64,000 bases of DNA from Cladocopium goreaui. Its lineage: Eukaryota > Sar > Dinophyceae > Suessiales > Symbiodiniaceae. Each line of letters opens with the position of its first letter. The stretch's first letter is position 1. Made by a program: the position numbers and the translations under genes. Shown in pieces: positions 43,405 through 53,739 of the stretch. The notes beneath the pieces were generated by a model. The model made no database searches. It saw nothing but the letters and a program-made list of their open reading frames with translations, and was not told the origin of the DNA. The stretch lies in NCBI GenBank assembly GCA_947184155.2, contig CAMXCT020002023.1:55030-119029 (forward strand), in the 5' to 3' direction.

Positions 43405-43815
43405 GTTTCACAACCCTGCGCGTCTAGTTACAGAGGAGTGCACAGTAGTGCAAACCTACAGAACTAAACGAAAGGTCGCCAAACCAACCGCCGACCCCAA
43501 ACATAAAAGAGGGCGTAAAAGGAAGGTTGACTCGTGCAACCATCAACACCCAAACGTCGTGGATCGCCGTGGAAAACGTCGGTTGAAATTCAGACGAGAA
43601 AAATCAAAAACATCACAGCATGAAAAATCAGACACATCACAGCATGAAACTGAAAATCACAGGTGGCTGCCAAAATCAACAGTTCTCTTTTTCGTCCTTG
43701 GCTTGATTGGTCGGGGGAGAAATCCAGTGAGCTCAAATTCACAGCTCCATCCAAAGTCAATCGGAGTTCTTTCAATTTTGAACCAACACAAATCACGTTG
43801 GCTCGTTTTCTCCCC
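43405..43815 (-). repeat. Element C: terminal repeat B2
   Basis: 411 bases; copy of B1 (44385-44796) with a few substitutions and one indel in an A/G run. Confidence 0.88.
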
Positions 43816-43852
43816 CCAGATTGGGAGGGTTACTAGGGTGGGTGAACAAATC

Positions 43853-44384
43853 ACCGCCGGTCGAATGAGTCAAAAAAAAGGGGCATCTTGAGTCAAAAAT
43901 GATCACGTAAAATTGACAATCAAGTATGCCCAAAAAGAAAATGAAACTGAACATCGCAAAACAACAAACGATCACGTTGACTTCTCTTAAAAGAACATGT
44001 CATCAAAAATCACGACATGAAACTCAACAATCGCGTGAGAAGTGTTTGTTTTGAAATGTTCAGTAAACAAGTTGTTTAAAAACCTCTGGTTCCCAATAAC
44101 GGTGGTGTACGCTCAAATCAAAGGAAAGAATAAGTCCAGGAGAGCGTAAAGCAGACCGCAAGAGGAACAGAGGAGGAAGACGCGTCGCACGATTTGCGCT
44201 TGGTTTCAAAATGGGGCACGCTCAAGTGGAGGGGAGGATGTGGCAAACGCAAGTGTAAGACATGCATCGCACACAGGAGAAACAACGGTTGGTGAACGTA
44301 CATGTAGTAGCTAACTACACGCGTACGTTGCGCAGGCTTCACCAGGGTTAAAGAAACAGCGGGATCTGCAAGCAGAACCCTTAC
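43853..44384 (-). repeat. Element C: internal repeat A2
   Basis: 532 bases; diverged copy of A1 (52331-52875). Contains CATTTTTGACTCAAG (minus strand, 43887-43901), a decayed spliced-leader-like motif near the inner edge. Confidence 0.85.
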
Positions 44385-44796
44385 GTTTCACAACCCTGCG
44401 CGTCTAGTTACAGAGGAGTGCACAGTAGTGCAAACCTACAGAACTAAACGAAAGGTCGCCAAACCAACCGCCGACCCCAAACATAAAAGAGGGCGTAAAA
44501 GGGAAGGTTGACTCGTGCAACCATCAACACCCGAACGTCGTGGAGCGCCGTGGAAAACGTCGGTTGAAATTCAGACGAGAAAAATCAAAAACATCACAGA
44601 ATGAAAAATCAGACACATCACAGCATGAAACTGAAAATCACAGGTGGCGGCCAAAATCAACGGTTCTCTTTTTCGTCCTTGGCTTGATTGGTCGGGGGAG
44701 AAATCCAGTGAGCTCAAATTCACAGCTCCATCCAAAGTCAGTCGGAGTTCTTTCAATTCAGAACCAACACAAATCACGTTGGCTCGTTTTCTCCCC
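44385..44796 (-). repeat. Element C: internal repeat B1
   Basis: 412 bases; joined without a gap to A2, and 24 bases below the pol stop. Confidence 0.88.
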
Positions 44797-44820
44797 ACGC
44801 TCATCTCAGCCAACCAAGAA

Positions 44821-47800
44821 TTAGTCCTCTGCTTCAAACCGTATCACTTCGGCAAGTTTAGGATCAAATCTGTTGCTCATGAGAAAACTGAGCAAAGAAG
44901 CTGGAAGTTGGATGTCACCAAGATCGACCGCATCAAGCATTCTGCAAAGCTCGTCCGCTTTGTGACGAGAAGGCAAGTCAGCCGGATTGGCTGGAGATGG
45001 GACCCTCTCCATCCAAGCTGAAAAGGGAGTCTGAGTGTCAATGATTGAAATCAAGCAAACCAGTAGGAACATAGCAGTCGAAGGGCTGCTTCTTTTGATC
45101 AGGCTCATTCTACACGCTTCGTTGTCAATGAAGCACAAGCCACGTCTTGCGGCCCACTGCTTGCGGCATGCCCAGCGCACACACACGTACGCGTACATCT
45201 CAACTTCACAAATCACTTGTTCGCCTACATGCTGCAACCAGTATTCAAGGAGTCGGTCCGGCACAGTTCCATGGTAGACATGTCGTTGTCCAGTCTGATT
45301 GTCAATGACCAATGCTCCCCAGGACCCCACTCGACCTTCGAAGGCTCCGTCGGTGTAGACTATCACCGGCTTAACATCCTGATCCACCGTTACAACCCGG
45401 GGCTTGGCAGCTTCTATGAGAAAACAGATCAAATCACAAAGCTCAGCTGTTGCACCGGAAGTGGGGTTCTCACCATACATCCATTTGGTCAAAGCGTGGG
45501 TCGCCGGCTTCAAAGAGTGTCCCAAAACAAAACCTCCACAAAAAATCAAAAGGCCAGCCAAGGAAGCTGATGCAGCTCGTTGCAACTTGGTTGAATCTCG
45601 CAGCTCCTGCACAAGCTGCAGGATGCGTTCTTTGCGCCCCGGTTTGTTCTGCACAACCAGGCGGCCTTTCCACAAACCTTCCAAGTCATATTGCACCCCC
45701 AACGCCTGCATCTGTGGTCCAAACTCTGTAGCCTTCTTTCCAGTGACCGCATGTCTCCAACCAAGAGTGTTGAAAAATTGATCAAGCGCTTTGGCAGTGA
45801 GTTGCGTCAGGGGTTGTATCTCAAAACAAGGAAAATCGTCATAGAAAACACTTGTCAGTATATGCATGCCGTGCACCAAGAGGTGCCAAATGGCCCTGGA
45901 AATTTTGTTGAAAGCAAATACAGAAGCGCTGGCACCAAAGGGAAGTGATTGAGTCGTGTAGTATCGCCAACCATGTTGGCTTGTTTGGTAACCCAAAACT
46001 CCATGGCGAAGTGACTCTTCTGCAATTGCTACCTGATGGTAGGCTTTGCTCAAGTCCACGCACCGCCCAAGCAAGGCAGGCTCACCAGTCATGGAAGCGT
46101 GCCACATTCCACGCAAAACAGTGCCGTCAGAAAGAGGCACGACCACACCTTCTTTGTTGCCAGCCGCCCACATGAAAAATCTCAGAAACCCAATCACAAA
46201 GTCTGTGTCTTGTAGTGCAATGTATGAAGATGAGGCAAAAGCAGCGTTGACCCCACTGTCGCGGTAGTTGTCAATGATTCGAATTTTTCTCTCCTCACCC
46301 TGATACAGCGCAAACCTCTTCGATAGGCTCCAATCGTCGGAACCCACAATGCCAGAAATGTCTCCCTCAGAATGAGGGCCTTGTAGAAACCCCGCTTCGA
46401 CTTCACTCAGGCTCTCAGTTTCCAAGTCACGCTCTTGCGCCCGCTCGTCATCAGTCATGGCCCTGCCAGTCATGGCACGACGTCTCCACTTGGCCTGATG
46501 GTCAAGTTGCTGGGTTGTGACTTGAGCTGGCCTGTGTTTTTTCAAGTATAGGGGTGATTCAGGTTCCACCCCCGTGAGAGGAGCACCTTGCTCCATGATG
46601 TCGCAGACCTGCATGTCCGGAAAGTGGGTCTCCTCCAGGAGATGCCTAAACAACTTCAAAGGTTTCCCAGCAGTCACCTCGTTCACATGCCGAGGTAGTG
46701 TCTTCCTCATCGCCCGCTCATCCTCCAGCAAACGTTTCTTCCAATCCAGCATGTGTTGCAAATATGAAATGCGCCGTTTGGCCATGGCGTGAGGTCCCTC
46801 GGTAAACAAGAGGAAAATGTTCTTTCTGAGGCCGTCAGGGACCAGGTGAAATTGTGATGCAGGGTGTTCAAGTCTCAACGCACGCTGAACATGTTCCTCA
46901 GGTGAAAAGTAAAAACCAATCTTAAAAAGCAGGTTGTCCTCGGCATTGTCACTTTTGTCATTGTCACCTTCGTTCATCTCCCCCGCAGGCCAAGGTGTTT
47001 GCAGGACTTTGCAAGGAGGTGCTTGTGGTACTTCCGGAAGCCATTCAATGGAAGCGTATTCCGGTATCAGTGAAGGGTGCTGCTTGTGTTGCACTCCAGT
47101 CTGTTGCAACACGTCCAAACGAAATTGCCGCCAAGTGCGTTGTAAAAGTTCTGGAGGCAATTGGCGCACAACGCATTGAACCATCCTCTGTACCAGCAAT
47201 TTCGGGTAGACCGCTTCGTCAGCAGTGTCAAACTTCCATGATCCATGCGTTTTCCTCACCCCCCAACTTGCGTGGGTGTGAGAGCCGTCGCATTTGACAG
47301 CCAAAGACTCAAAAAGGTTTGGAGAGGACTTCAATCTTGTAGCTTTTGGATACCTGGCACCATGCATGCAGGCATCAAAGGAAACATCAATGAGGCCGAA
47401 AAACCATCGCTGATAAGCTTCGTCAGGCCGTTGCTTGACCAGCACTGTCAAGATGGCCCAGAGCCAAGATCGCTCAGGATTCTCGAGCGAGATGAAAATT
47501 TGCAACAAAAAGCAGTGATACATCAAAAATTCGGCTGTGGCGTAAACTGCATTGGCTGCTTGAACCCGGGCCTCCTCATATTTGGTGAGGCCTTCAACTC
47601 CAAAAAGCCTATCCGGCGTCCTCAAAGGGCGTGGATTGGGTGCCCCTGCTGCACGCAGCTCTGAGCTAACTGGTCTTTCCCTAGCTCGGCTACAAGTGCC
47701 ACACGGCAAGCCCATGTGACACCATTGGGGCCCTACAGCCTGAAAAAGCTTGGGCAAAAACTCTCGTGCGTCTGGGTTGGCCAAGTCTACAACCAAAATG

Positions 47801-47961
47801 GCAGCAGCTGATCGAAACCTGTTGTATGAATGATCAATGGGAAAAACTTGAAAGCCCTGCCTTTGCGCTTCGGCTGACAAGACTGCACTTCCTGCGCAAA
47901 CTTCCACCATAACAGCAACGCCCTGTGGCGACAATGTTGTAGGCAGCTTGTCAGTTCCCGG
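44821..47961 (-). CDS. Element C pol: MTase-like domain, RT, RNase H
   Basis: 1,046 codons in frame after the gag TGA. Residues are counted from 47934. MTase-like domain: VEVCAGSAVLS (10-20), IDHSYN acidic strand (~33), LPCGTCSRARE (Cys78, a true Pro-Cys pair), SLENPERSWLW (149-159). RT: CVDLSKAYHQVA, QSLPFGASAS and VFYDDFPCF (~699). RNase H: YTDGAFEG, CEVEMYAYV, FIDNEAC and NPADLPSR. A basic, Arg-rich linker separates MTase and RT. No internal stops. Closer to element B's pol than to A's. Confidence 0.88.
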   Translation of the reverse strand, partial: PGTDKLPTTLSPQGVAVMVEVCAGSAVLSAEAQRQGFQVFPIDHSYNRFRSAAAILVVDLANPDAREFLPKLFQAVGPQWCHMGLPCGTCSRARERPVSSELRAAGAPNPRPLRTPDRLFGVEGLTKYEEARVQAANAVYATAEFLMYHCFLLQIFISLENPERSWLWAILTVLVKQRPDEAYQRWFFGLIDVSFDACMHGARYPKATRLKSSPNLFESLAVKCDGSHTHASWGVRKTHGSWKFDTADEAVYPKLLVQRMVQCVVRQLPPELLQRTWRQFRLDVLQQTGVQHKQHPSLIPEYASIEWLPEVPQAPPCKVLQTPWPAGEMNEGDNDKSDNAEDNLLFKIGFYFSPEEHVQRALRLEHPASQFHLVPDGLRKNIFLLFTEGPHAMAKRRISYLQHMLDWKKRLLEDERAMRKTLPRHVNEVTAGKPLKLFRHLLEETHFPDMQVCDIMEQGAPLTGVEPESPLYLKKHRPAQVTTQQLDHQAKWRRRAMTGRAMTDDERAQERDLETESLSEVEAGFLQGPHSEGDISGIVGSDDWSLSKRFALYQGEERKIRIIDNYRDSGVNAAFASSSYIALQDTDFVIGFLRFFMWAAGNKEGVVVPLSDGTVLRGMWHASMTGEPALLGRCVDLSKAYHQVAIAEESLRHGVLGYQTSQHGWRYYTTQSLPFGASASVFAFNKISRAIWHLLVHGMHILTSVFYDDFPCFEIQPLTQLTAKALDQFFNTLGWRHAVTGKKATEFGPQMQALGVQYDLEGLWKGRLVVQNKPGRKERILQLVQELRDSTKLQRAASASLAGLLIFCGGFVLGHSLKPATHALTKWMYGENPTSGATAELCDLICFLIEAAKPRVVTVDQDVKPVIVYTDGAFEGRVGSWGALVIDNQTGQRHVYHGTVPDRLLEYWLQHVGEQVICEVEMYAYVCVRWACRKQWAARRGLCFIDNEACRMSLIKRSSPSTAMFLLVCLISIIDTQTPFSAWMERVPSPANPADLPSRHKADELCRMLDAVDLGDIQLPASLLSFLMSNRFDPKLAEVIRFEAED

Positions 47962-49266
47962 TCAGTGACTGCATTCGATGTATGGCCTTTTCTGGCCGCA
48001 ACCTTTGTAGTAGCACATGTGGACCCCCATGTTGCAAGAAGAATTCTTCTGCTTGCGGCACGTCCCGTTGTTGTAATGCAGGCAAATGAATTTCCCAGTT
48101 TCAGTCTTGGACACACAGTTCTGAGGCAGGGCTTGCAAAAGGTCTTTGACAGATTTGCCGCCAGCTGCATTTGGCTTGAACTGCTTGTTCTTGTCACCTC
48201 CTCTGGGGGTGAACGACTTGTTGGAGTCGTTGGCCGGTCTCTTCGGTGGCTGCTGCGCTCCAGTGGACGGGGCTGCAGGCTGCTTGGGGCGATCATTATT
48301 TCCAGCTGGCAGAGGTGTCATGAAACACAAAATCTGTGGAGAAATCCTCAACTCCTCAATCTTCTTGTCTAACGGTGGGTCCTCACCTGGGCCAACCCTC
48401 AATGTGCCCCTGGATTCCTGAGACAACAGGGACCACAACTCTCGATCTGCATTCAAAACCTGTTGCATGGACACAAACTTATGTCCACTTGGCGGCGTGC
48501 GCATCGTTGCATGCATCATCTGAGTATGCCATTGTTCCAATCTGTCAAAACTGCAAAGTCCAGCCTGGTCGAAGGCTAAGGCCTTTCGAGTGAGAGCTTG
48601 TCTAAGTCGGAGCTCACCAGTCGTGTCGCAAGACATGTCAGCAGCCTTTTTGCTGATTCTGAGGTTTCCCTGAGAGTCAAAGGTCACTTGCTGCTCCGTC
48701 TTTTGATTCTGAATCTCATCGTGTCTGGAAAGGCATTTCTCAGGAGGAATGTGGACAAGTACCCCGTCCTCGATCATTGCATGGGCCTTGTCAGTGAGGC
48801 TATGGGCCGGTTCCAAAAACTGGTCCAATACCAGCCCTGTAAGCTTCTGTTTCTGCCTTTGGATTCTAGACATCCGTTCAGCCAAGGGAAGGGACTTGGG
48901 AGTGTCCATTGGCGTCTTTTTGACTCGCTCTTCCAACTCAGTCATCGCCAAAGTGTAGGCCTCGAACCAAAGCTGACGAAAGGAGATCATGTTGATGGGT
49001 GTGATTTCCTGACCAAGTAGGTCCTCCAGGGCCTGCTTGAGTTTAGCATCATCGCCAGAAGTAGGGTTGGCAGCGCATATGTACGCCAACTTGTTGAACG
49101 TGTCAAGTCCAGCTGTAACCAGTCTGTTCAGCAATGCTTCATCGATGCCTACCTCTTTGGCACGCTCAGCAAAACTTGCTTTTGACTCCATTGCCACGCA
49201 CAAACGCTTCGTCAAACAAAAAAGTGAGTTGAAATAACATGAAACGAGTTGAAGTGACATGCACAT
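47962..49266 (-). CDS. Element C gag with CCCH-type finger
   Basis: 434 codons; probable start at the Met of MESKASFAERAKEVG, about 25 codons in. Helical body, basic Lys/Asn/Gly linker (GGDKNKQFKPNAAGG), then CLHYNNGTCRKQKNSSCNMG with following His/Cys. Stop context CAC TGA CCG; pol is in the same frame beyond it. Gene order and finger type match elements A and B. Confidence 0.75.
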   Translation of the reverse strand: MCMSLQLVSCYFNSLFCLTKRLCVAMESKASFAERAKEVGIDEALLNRLVTAGLDTFNKLAYICAANPTSGDDAKLKQALEDLLGQEITPINMISFRQLWFEAYTLAMTELEERVKKTPMDTPKSLPLAERMSRIQRQKQKLTGLVLDQFLEPAHSLTDKAHAMIEDGVLVHIPPEKCLSRHDEIQNQKTEQQVTFDSQGNLRISKKAADMSCDTTGELRLRQALTRKALAFDQAGLCSFDRLEQWHTQMMHATMRTPPSGHKFVSMQQVLNADRELWSLLSQESRGTLRVGPGEDPPLDKKIEELRISPQILCFMTPLPAGNNDRPKQPAAPSTGAQQPPKRPANDSNKSFTPRGGDKNKQFKPNAAGGKSVKDLLQALPQNCVSKTETGKFICLHYNNGTCRKQKNSSCNMGVHMCYYKGCGQKRPYIECSH

Positions 49267-49732
49267 GAAATCGCAAGTTCATTCCCTGACATCACCAACT
49301 CAAACATCAGAGTTGCAAAAATTTGGCTGAAAAGAAAATGCTCCAAATGCAAGTTCCATTGTCCGACATTTCGTTCAAAGCCAAAACTTTCACACGTGAG
49401 CGATGTTCCTCTGCACGTCATTTGAAGTGATTCACGTCGGCAAAAGTCACCCGACTAAAAAAAATAAATTTGCACTGCACTCCCATCAATTTATCAGGAT
49501 ATGAAGTTTGCAGTATCACGTTTGCGTTTCGTTTAAAACAATTTCATGGAGATTCAGCAAACAGAGAACAGTCAAAGAGTTTGACATCAGATTGAAATGA
49601 CATCGAACGTTCAAATGCCACGCAGTTGAATTATGAGTTCAAACATGCACAAAAATCACACATCAAATTGACTGAAGATCACCGGATGCGACATCGAAAA
49701 AGAATTCTTTTGACTCAGGCCAGCACACTGCT

Positions 49733-51932
49733 TCAAGTGCCGATCACAGCCCTGCATTGTTCGCAGAACTCCATTTGGCCAGGCGCATCTTCGTCGCCTT
49801 TCATGGGCACCATGTTGTACGTGATTTTCCTTCCACAGCTAAGCTTCTCAGTGTCAGAGATCAAGTGCACAATGCCAGACAGCCTGTGTTTGAAACAGCA
49901 CGCCAAGTCAACCTGTGGAAAGGAGCTCCTTCCCAAGGCCTCACGCTCGCCAGGCAAGCTTATTGGGTTGGCCTCGACAGCACTGGTGTCCTCCACATCG
50001 GACTCTCCAAGCTGGGCAGCTTTGGCCATTTCATCAGCATCCAATCGAGCTTCCAGCTCCTCTTCGACATGGGACTTCTCGGCAATGGTTTTGGGGTCGA
50101 CGGTCAAGCCTGTAGCTTGAGCAATCCTGTCAACTCTGGACAAGTCTGGATCGAAAAGCCCACTCTTGATGGATTCCACAATCATCCTCAATTTGATGAG
50201 GGCTCCCACCAAAGCGTCTCTGGCATAGGTTATGGCCATGCGACTCTCTTCAGACTCATGGTGTCCAAGCCACAACCTTTCCTGCATGGTGAGTGACCCA
50301 GCTTTTGCAGCCCAGGACAAACACGTCGCCTTCAATGAGTGAGTACTGTAAGCCGTGGCTTGGTCAGCACTCATGCCCAGCATAACCAAAATGTCCTTCA
50401 GCCAGAAAGATCCCTCAGCTGTAGTCATGCGTCTGGTCAACCACGCCTCACCGTTGTGGTCATCAGCACACATCAAAAATGCCATGCCATCGGCTCCAGA
50501 GCGTTGCCGTGCTAAGCGCCATGCTGCGCTCCAGCTGAATGCATCCAGTCCACACCCCAATGCAATCAAGGGCAACAATATTGCCCTTCTTTCACCAGTG
50601 GCCGTCTTGTACTCGCTGAGGTTGGCCTCCACCAGGGTCAGATCAGACGAGGCGGAATGCTGAAACTGCAAGCAAGCTGGGTCAGCTCTCGATGCGTCTC
50701 CGAATCTTGCACAACTGTATATACAGAAGAGCATGAAGCCAACAACAGTCTGCACACGACTGCTCTTCCCTGTTCTCATGTACAGTTCCATCTTGTACAC
50801 GTAGTCAGTAGGGATAGGCGGCGCCTGGGTAAGCTTCCTCTTGGTAGCAAACATGCTGTTGACCACACCTCGAACCCTACCAGAAATCAAGGCCGCCTGG
50901 TCTTCAGCATCCACCCCAAAAGTGTACCTGAAGAGGGACCAGGCTTTCAGCAACGTGGCACCTGCTGTGGCTCCAAAACCAGACTGTTGCATGTAGCACA
51001 CATATTGGTAGAAGGCGCTTTCATCAGGGCACAACGGTCTCTTCCTGCATGTGGTGACCAAAAAGTGTGCAAATTTGTTGTAATCAGACACCCTTTTCAC
51101 AATGGTGCTCACTGCTTTGGCAGAGACGCTATCTCTCAGCGATTTTTGTAGGACATCCTCCGCTATCAGGGAGCCCGCCTTGCTGACTAAGGCCCTCCCC
51201 AATTGCGAGTCCTCAGGGTTGAAGAGTATGATGTTCCTGAGTTTTGCCAGCGCCCCAGAAAGCAGTGCGTCGTCTGATTGGGCAAATCTTGATGCCATGA
51301 GTCGTTTCCCAGCAAAGGGCTGGTCGGAAATCCACTGCGTCTGTTTTGCTTCAACCATCGAGCTAACAGGCTGGGAGGTTGGTTTGTCAAACCTCCCAAG
51401 CAAGGGCAACTTGAACTGATTCCCAAAGCTAAATGGTTGCCAGACCTTCTTGTGTGTCCCAAGGCATCTGGAATTTTTCTCGTCTCTGCAGCCTGAAAGT
51501 GGCATCAGCAATTTGGTCGTTCAAGCGGCCTCTCAGTTTGATCTCAGCGTTGCACTCAGTCGCAATTGCATCAATCATAGCTTCAAATGCCATCTGAGGC
51601 TTGTGAGAATGATCCAGCGCTGATGTTTCAAGTGGCAAATGGTCAAAACTCTGTTGTCTCCTACGTTTTGTTGCAGCCCCCAATTGAGTTGCATCGCCCT
51701 CCTCTTCATCAATTGCTGTCCATGGAATTCCCTGTAAAGGCACTGGGGTTCCATTTGAATTGCCAAGATTTTCTTCTGCTTCGTCATCACCTGTAGCTTC
51801 TGTCCAATCCCCCGCGCCATGAAGCGAAGAAGATGGGGACTCAAAACCAGTGTTCACCACAAGAGCAGCCATATGATCCATGAAACTCCACAAATGAATC
51901 CAGCAGCAAAAACTCCGCAACTGTATGAACAA
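49733..51932 (-). CDS. Element C tyrosine recombinase, one frame change
   Basis: The main frame, 51511-49733 (592 codons), has an Arg in SCARFGDASRA (~268), HSLKATCLSWA (~391, His-x-x-Lys), LGHHE and Tyr in ITYARDAL (~427). An N-terminal piece in another frame, 51932-51429, reads MAALVVNTGFESPSS and then a helical segment (FEAMIDAIATECNAEIKLRG) that runs on to the same region; a shift near 51440 would join them. C-terminal Cys/His (CCFKHRLSG ... CEQCRAV) resembles the ends of the A and B recombinases. 466 bases separate it from gag. Confidence 0.8.
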
Positions 51933-52330
51933 TGGATGGTTTGAAAAGAAATCACTAAAGGTTTGACTGCAACTGCACCTCGTTCAGCAATGGTTGAACG
52001 CCTGCGCATACCCTGAATCAAAGTTCGTCAGTGGTGTCACTGCTTGAAGTAGATAAAGGACTACCACTGTCAGACCGGGGGCCAAGAGGCAGAGCCACTC
52101 GTGGAGTAGCGACCTCACGCACTGAAATGCCGTGAATAAAACTGAAAATACAGCTTTGACACCAATGGAGCCACTCAGGCCAGGTCAGAAAGTCAAGCAG
52201 TGCAGATCGAACTGTAGCTTGGGCAAACCGGAAAAAAGTGAGTTCCAGTAAATTTGCAGCAGGAAAACGTCTGGTCAAAGTAAATGTCGCAAAGCCAGCT
52301 TTCTCGAAGGTTCGAGAAAAAACCATACAC

Positions 52331-52875
52331 TGAACAAATCACCGCAGGTCAAATGAGTCAAAAAGGGGCATCTTGAGTCAAAAATGATTCACGCAAAAAT
52401 TGACAATCAAGTATGCCCAAAAAGAAAATGAAACTGAACATCGCAAAACAACAAACGATCACGTTGACTTCTCTTAAAAGAACATGCCATCAAAAATCAC
52501 GACATGAAACTCAACCATCGCGTGAGAAGTGTTTGTTTTGGAATGTTCAGTAAACAAGTTGTTTAAAAAAAACCTCTGGTTCCCAATAACGGTGGTGTAC
52601 GCTCAAATCAAAGGAAAGAATTAAGTCCAGGAGAGCGTGAAGCAGACCGCAAGAGGAACAGAGGAGGAAGACGCGTCGCACGATTTGCGCTTGGTTTCAA
52701 AATGGGGCACGCTCAAGTGGAGGTGAGGATGTGGCAAACGCAGGTGTAAGACATGCATCGCACACAGGAGAAACAACGGTTGGTGAACGTGCATGTAGTA
52801 GCTAACTACACGCGTACGTTGCGCAGGCTTCACCAGGGTTAAAGAAACAGCGGGATCTGCAAGCAGAACCCTTAC
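52331..52875 (-). repeat. Element C: terminal repeat A1
   Basis: 545 bases. Contains the spliced-leader-like CATTTTTGACTCAAG on the minus strand (52372-52386), about 41 bases from its inner edge. ORFs reported over it are not conserved between copies. Confidence 0.85.
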
Positions 52876-53739
52876 AAGAGGGGAGACAATGCGCCACAAC
52901 ACACCACGCACAGAGGCAAGGCAACCAGGCCGTCGCCGGAAGCAACGATACCCAGAGGGAGGGACCAGTAAAACCTGGGCCAAGGCGCCAAAGAGGACCA
53001 TCCGAGGGGGAGGGGGGGCCACATCAGGCAGGGAACAAGTAAACAAAAACAGAACCATAATACAAGGCACCAACACCTAAGGTAGCTCTGCTAAGGGCAA
53101 AAACTAGGGATCATTAAACGAATTCAAATACCTTAACTAGTGGGAAGGGTGGGAGCGTGGTGGTCTCGTCAATACTAAGTCTGGGAGTAATAACATCAAT
53201 TTCGTCACCCATCTATGATTGTCAGGCAAAGGCTGCGAGAGCACGCGCCAGTGCAATAGGCTTCATGGTGGAAGAGACCTTAGTATAATCTAAGCTCTCG
53301 ACTGGACAGCACATTCAAACCACCAGTGCAAAGGTAACCCATACTGCCCGATCTGTTACACCTGAGCTGGCACTCACACCTACTACATATGAGTGTGGCT
53401 ACCAACTGTTTGAGTGGTCTGAAGAGGTAGGGGCCGGGCATGCTCAGCACGATGAACCTGACAATTATAAATGAGGAAAAGCTGAGTCCCCTGCTGCATA
53501 CCAGTGCACCTGTCACGTCTTTGGACAGACACACCGGTATGGACAGTAACCTTAATTGGAACTGACGAAAAGACCAAATAGAGAAGTAAGCCAACTCCCA
53601 CCAACATGGTTGATGAAGCAAAAGCCACATATTGCGTGAGGGACAATGCGGAGTGAAACAGAAAAGTGGGGAAAAGAAGGGGAGAGAAGGGGTGGACATA
53701 AAAAGGGTATAAGTGATGCGAACTGGGGTGAGCGTGGGA
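52876..53739. other. 3' flank of the helicase ORF with left direct repeat
   Basis: No gene seen. 52900-53060 holds a degenerate copy of the sequence at 59590-59780 (shared phrases include GCCGTC, ATACCCAGAGGGAGG, ACCAG and GGGGGAGGG), in the same orientation. Confidence 0.55.

Larger units (their letters stand above)
43405..52875 (-). mobile_element. YR retrotransposon C (split direct repeats)
   Basis: 9,471 bases on the minus strand: A1 (52331-52875), YR, gag, pol, B1 (44385-44796), A2 (43853-44384), 37-base spacer, B2 (43405-43815). A1 and A2 differ by several substitutions and small indels, and B1/B2 by several substitutions and a one-base indel, so this copy is older than B. Ends are set by the A2/B1 joint: A stops at CCCTTAC and B starts at GTTTCAC. 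It sits at the 3' side of the LINE. Confidence 0.85.

Noticed and set aside
43310-43891. Basic 193-codon plus-strand ORF over repeat B2 of element C
   Set aside because: The same repeat in B1 opens differently (44540-44824), the element genes are on the other strand, and no motif is present.
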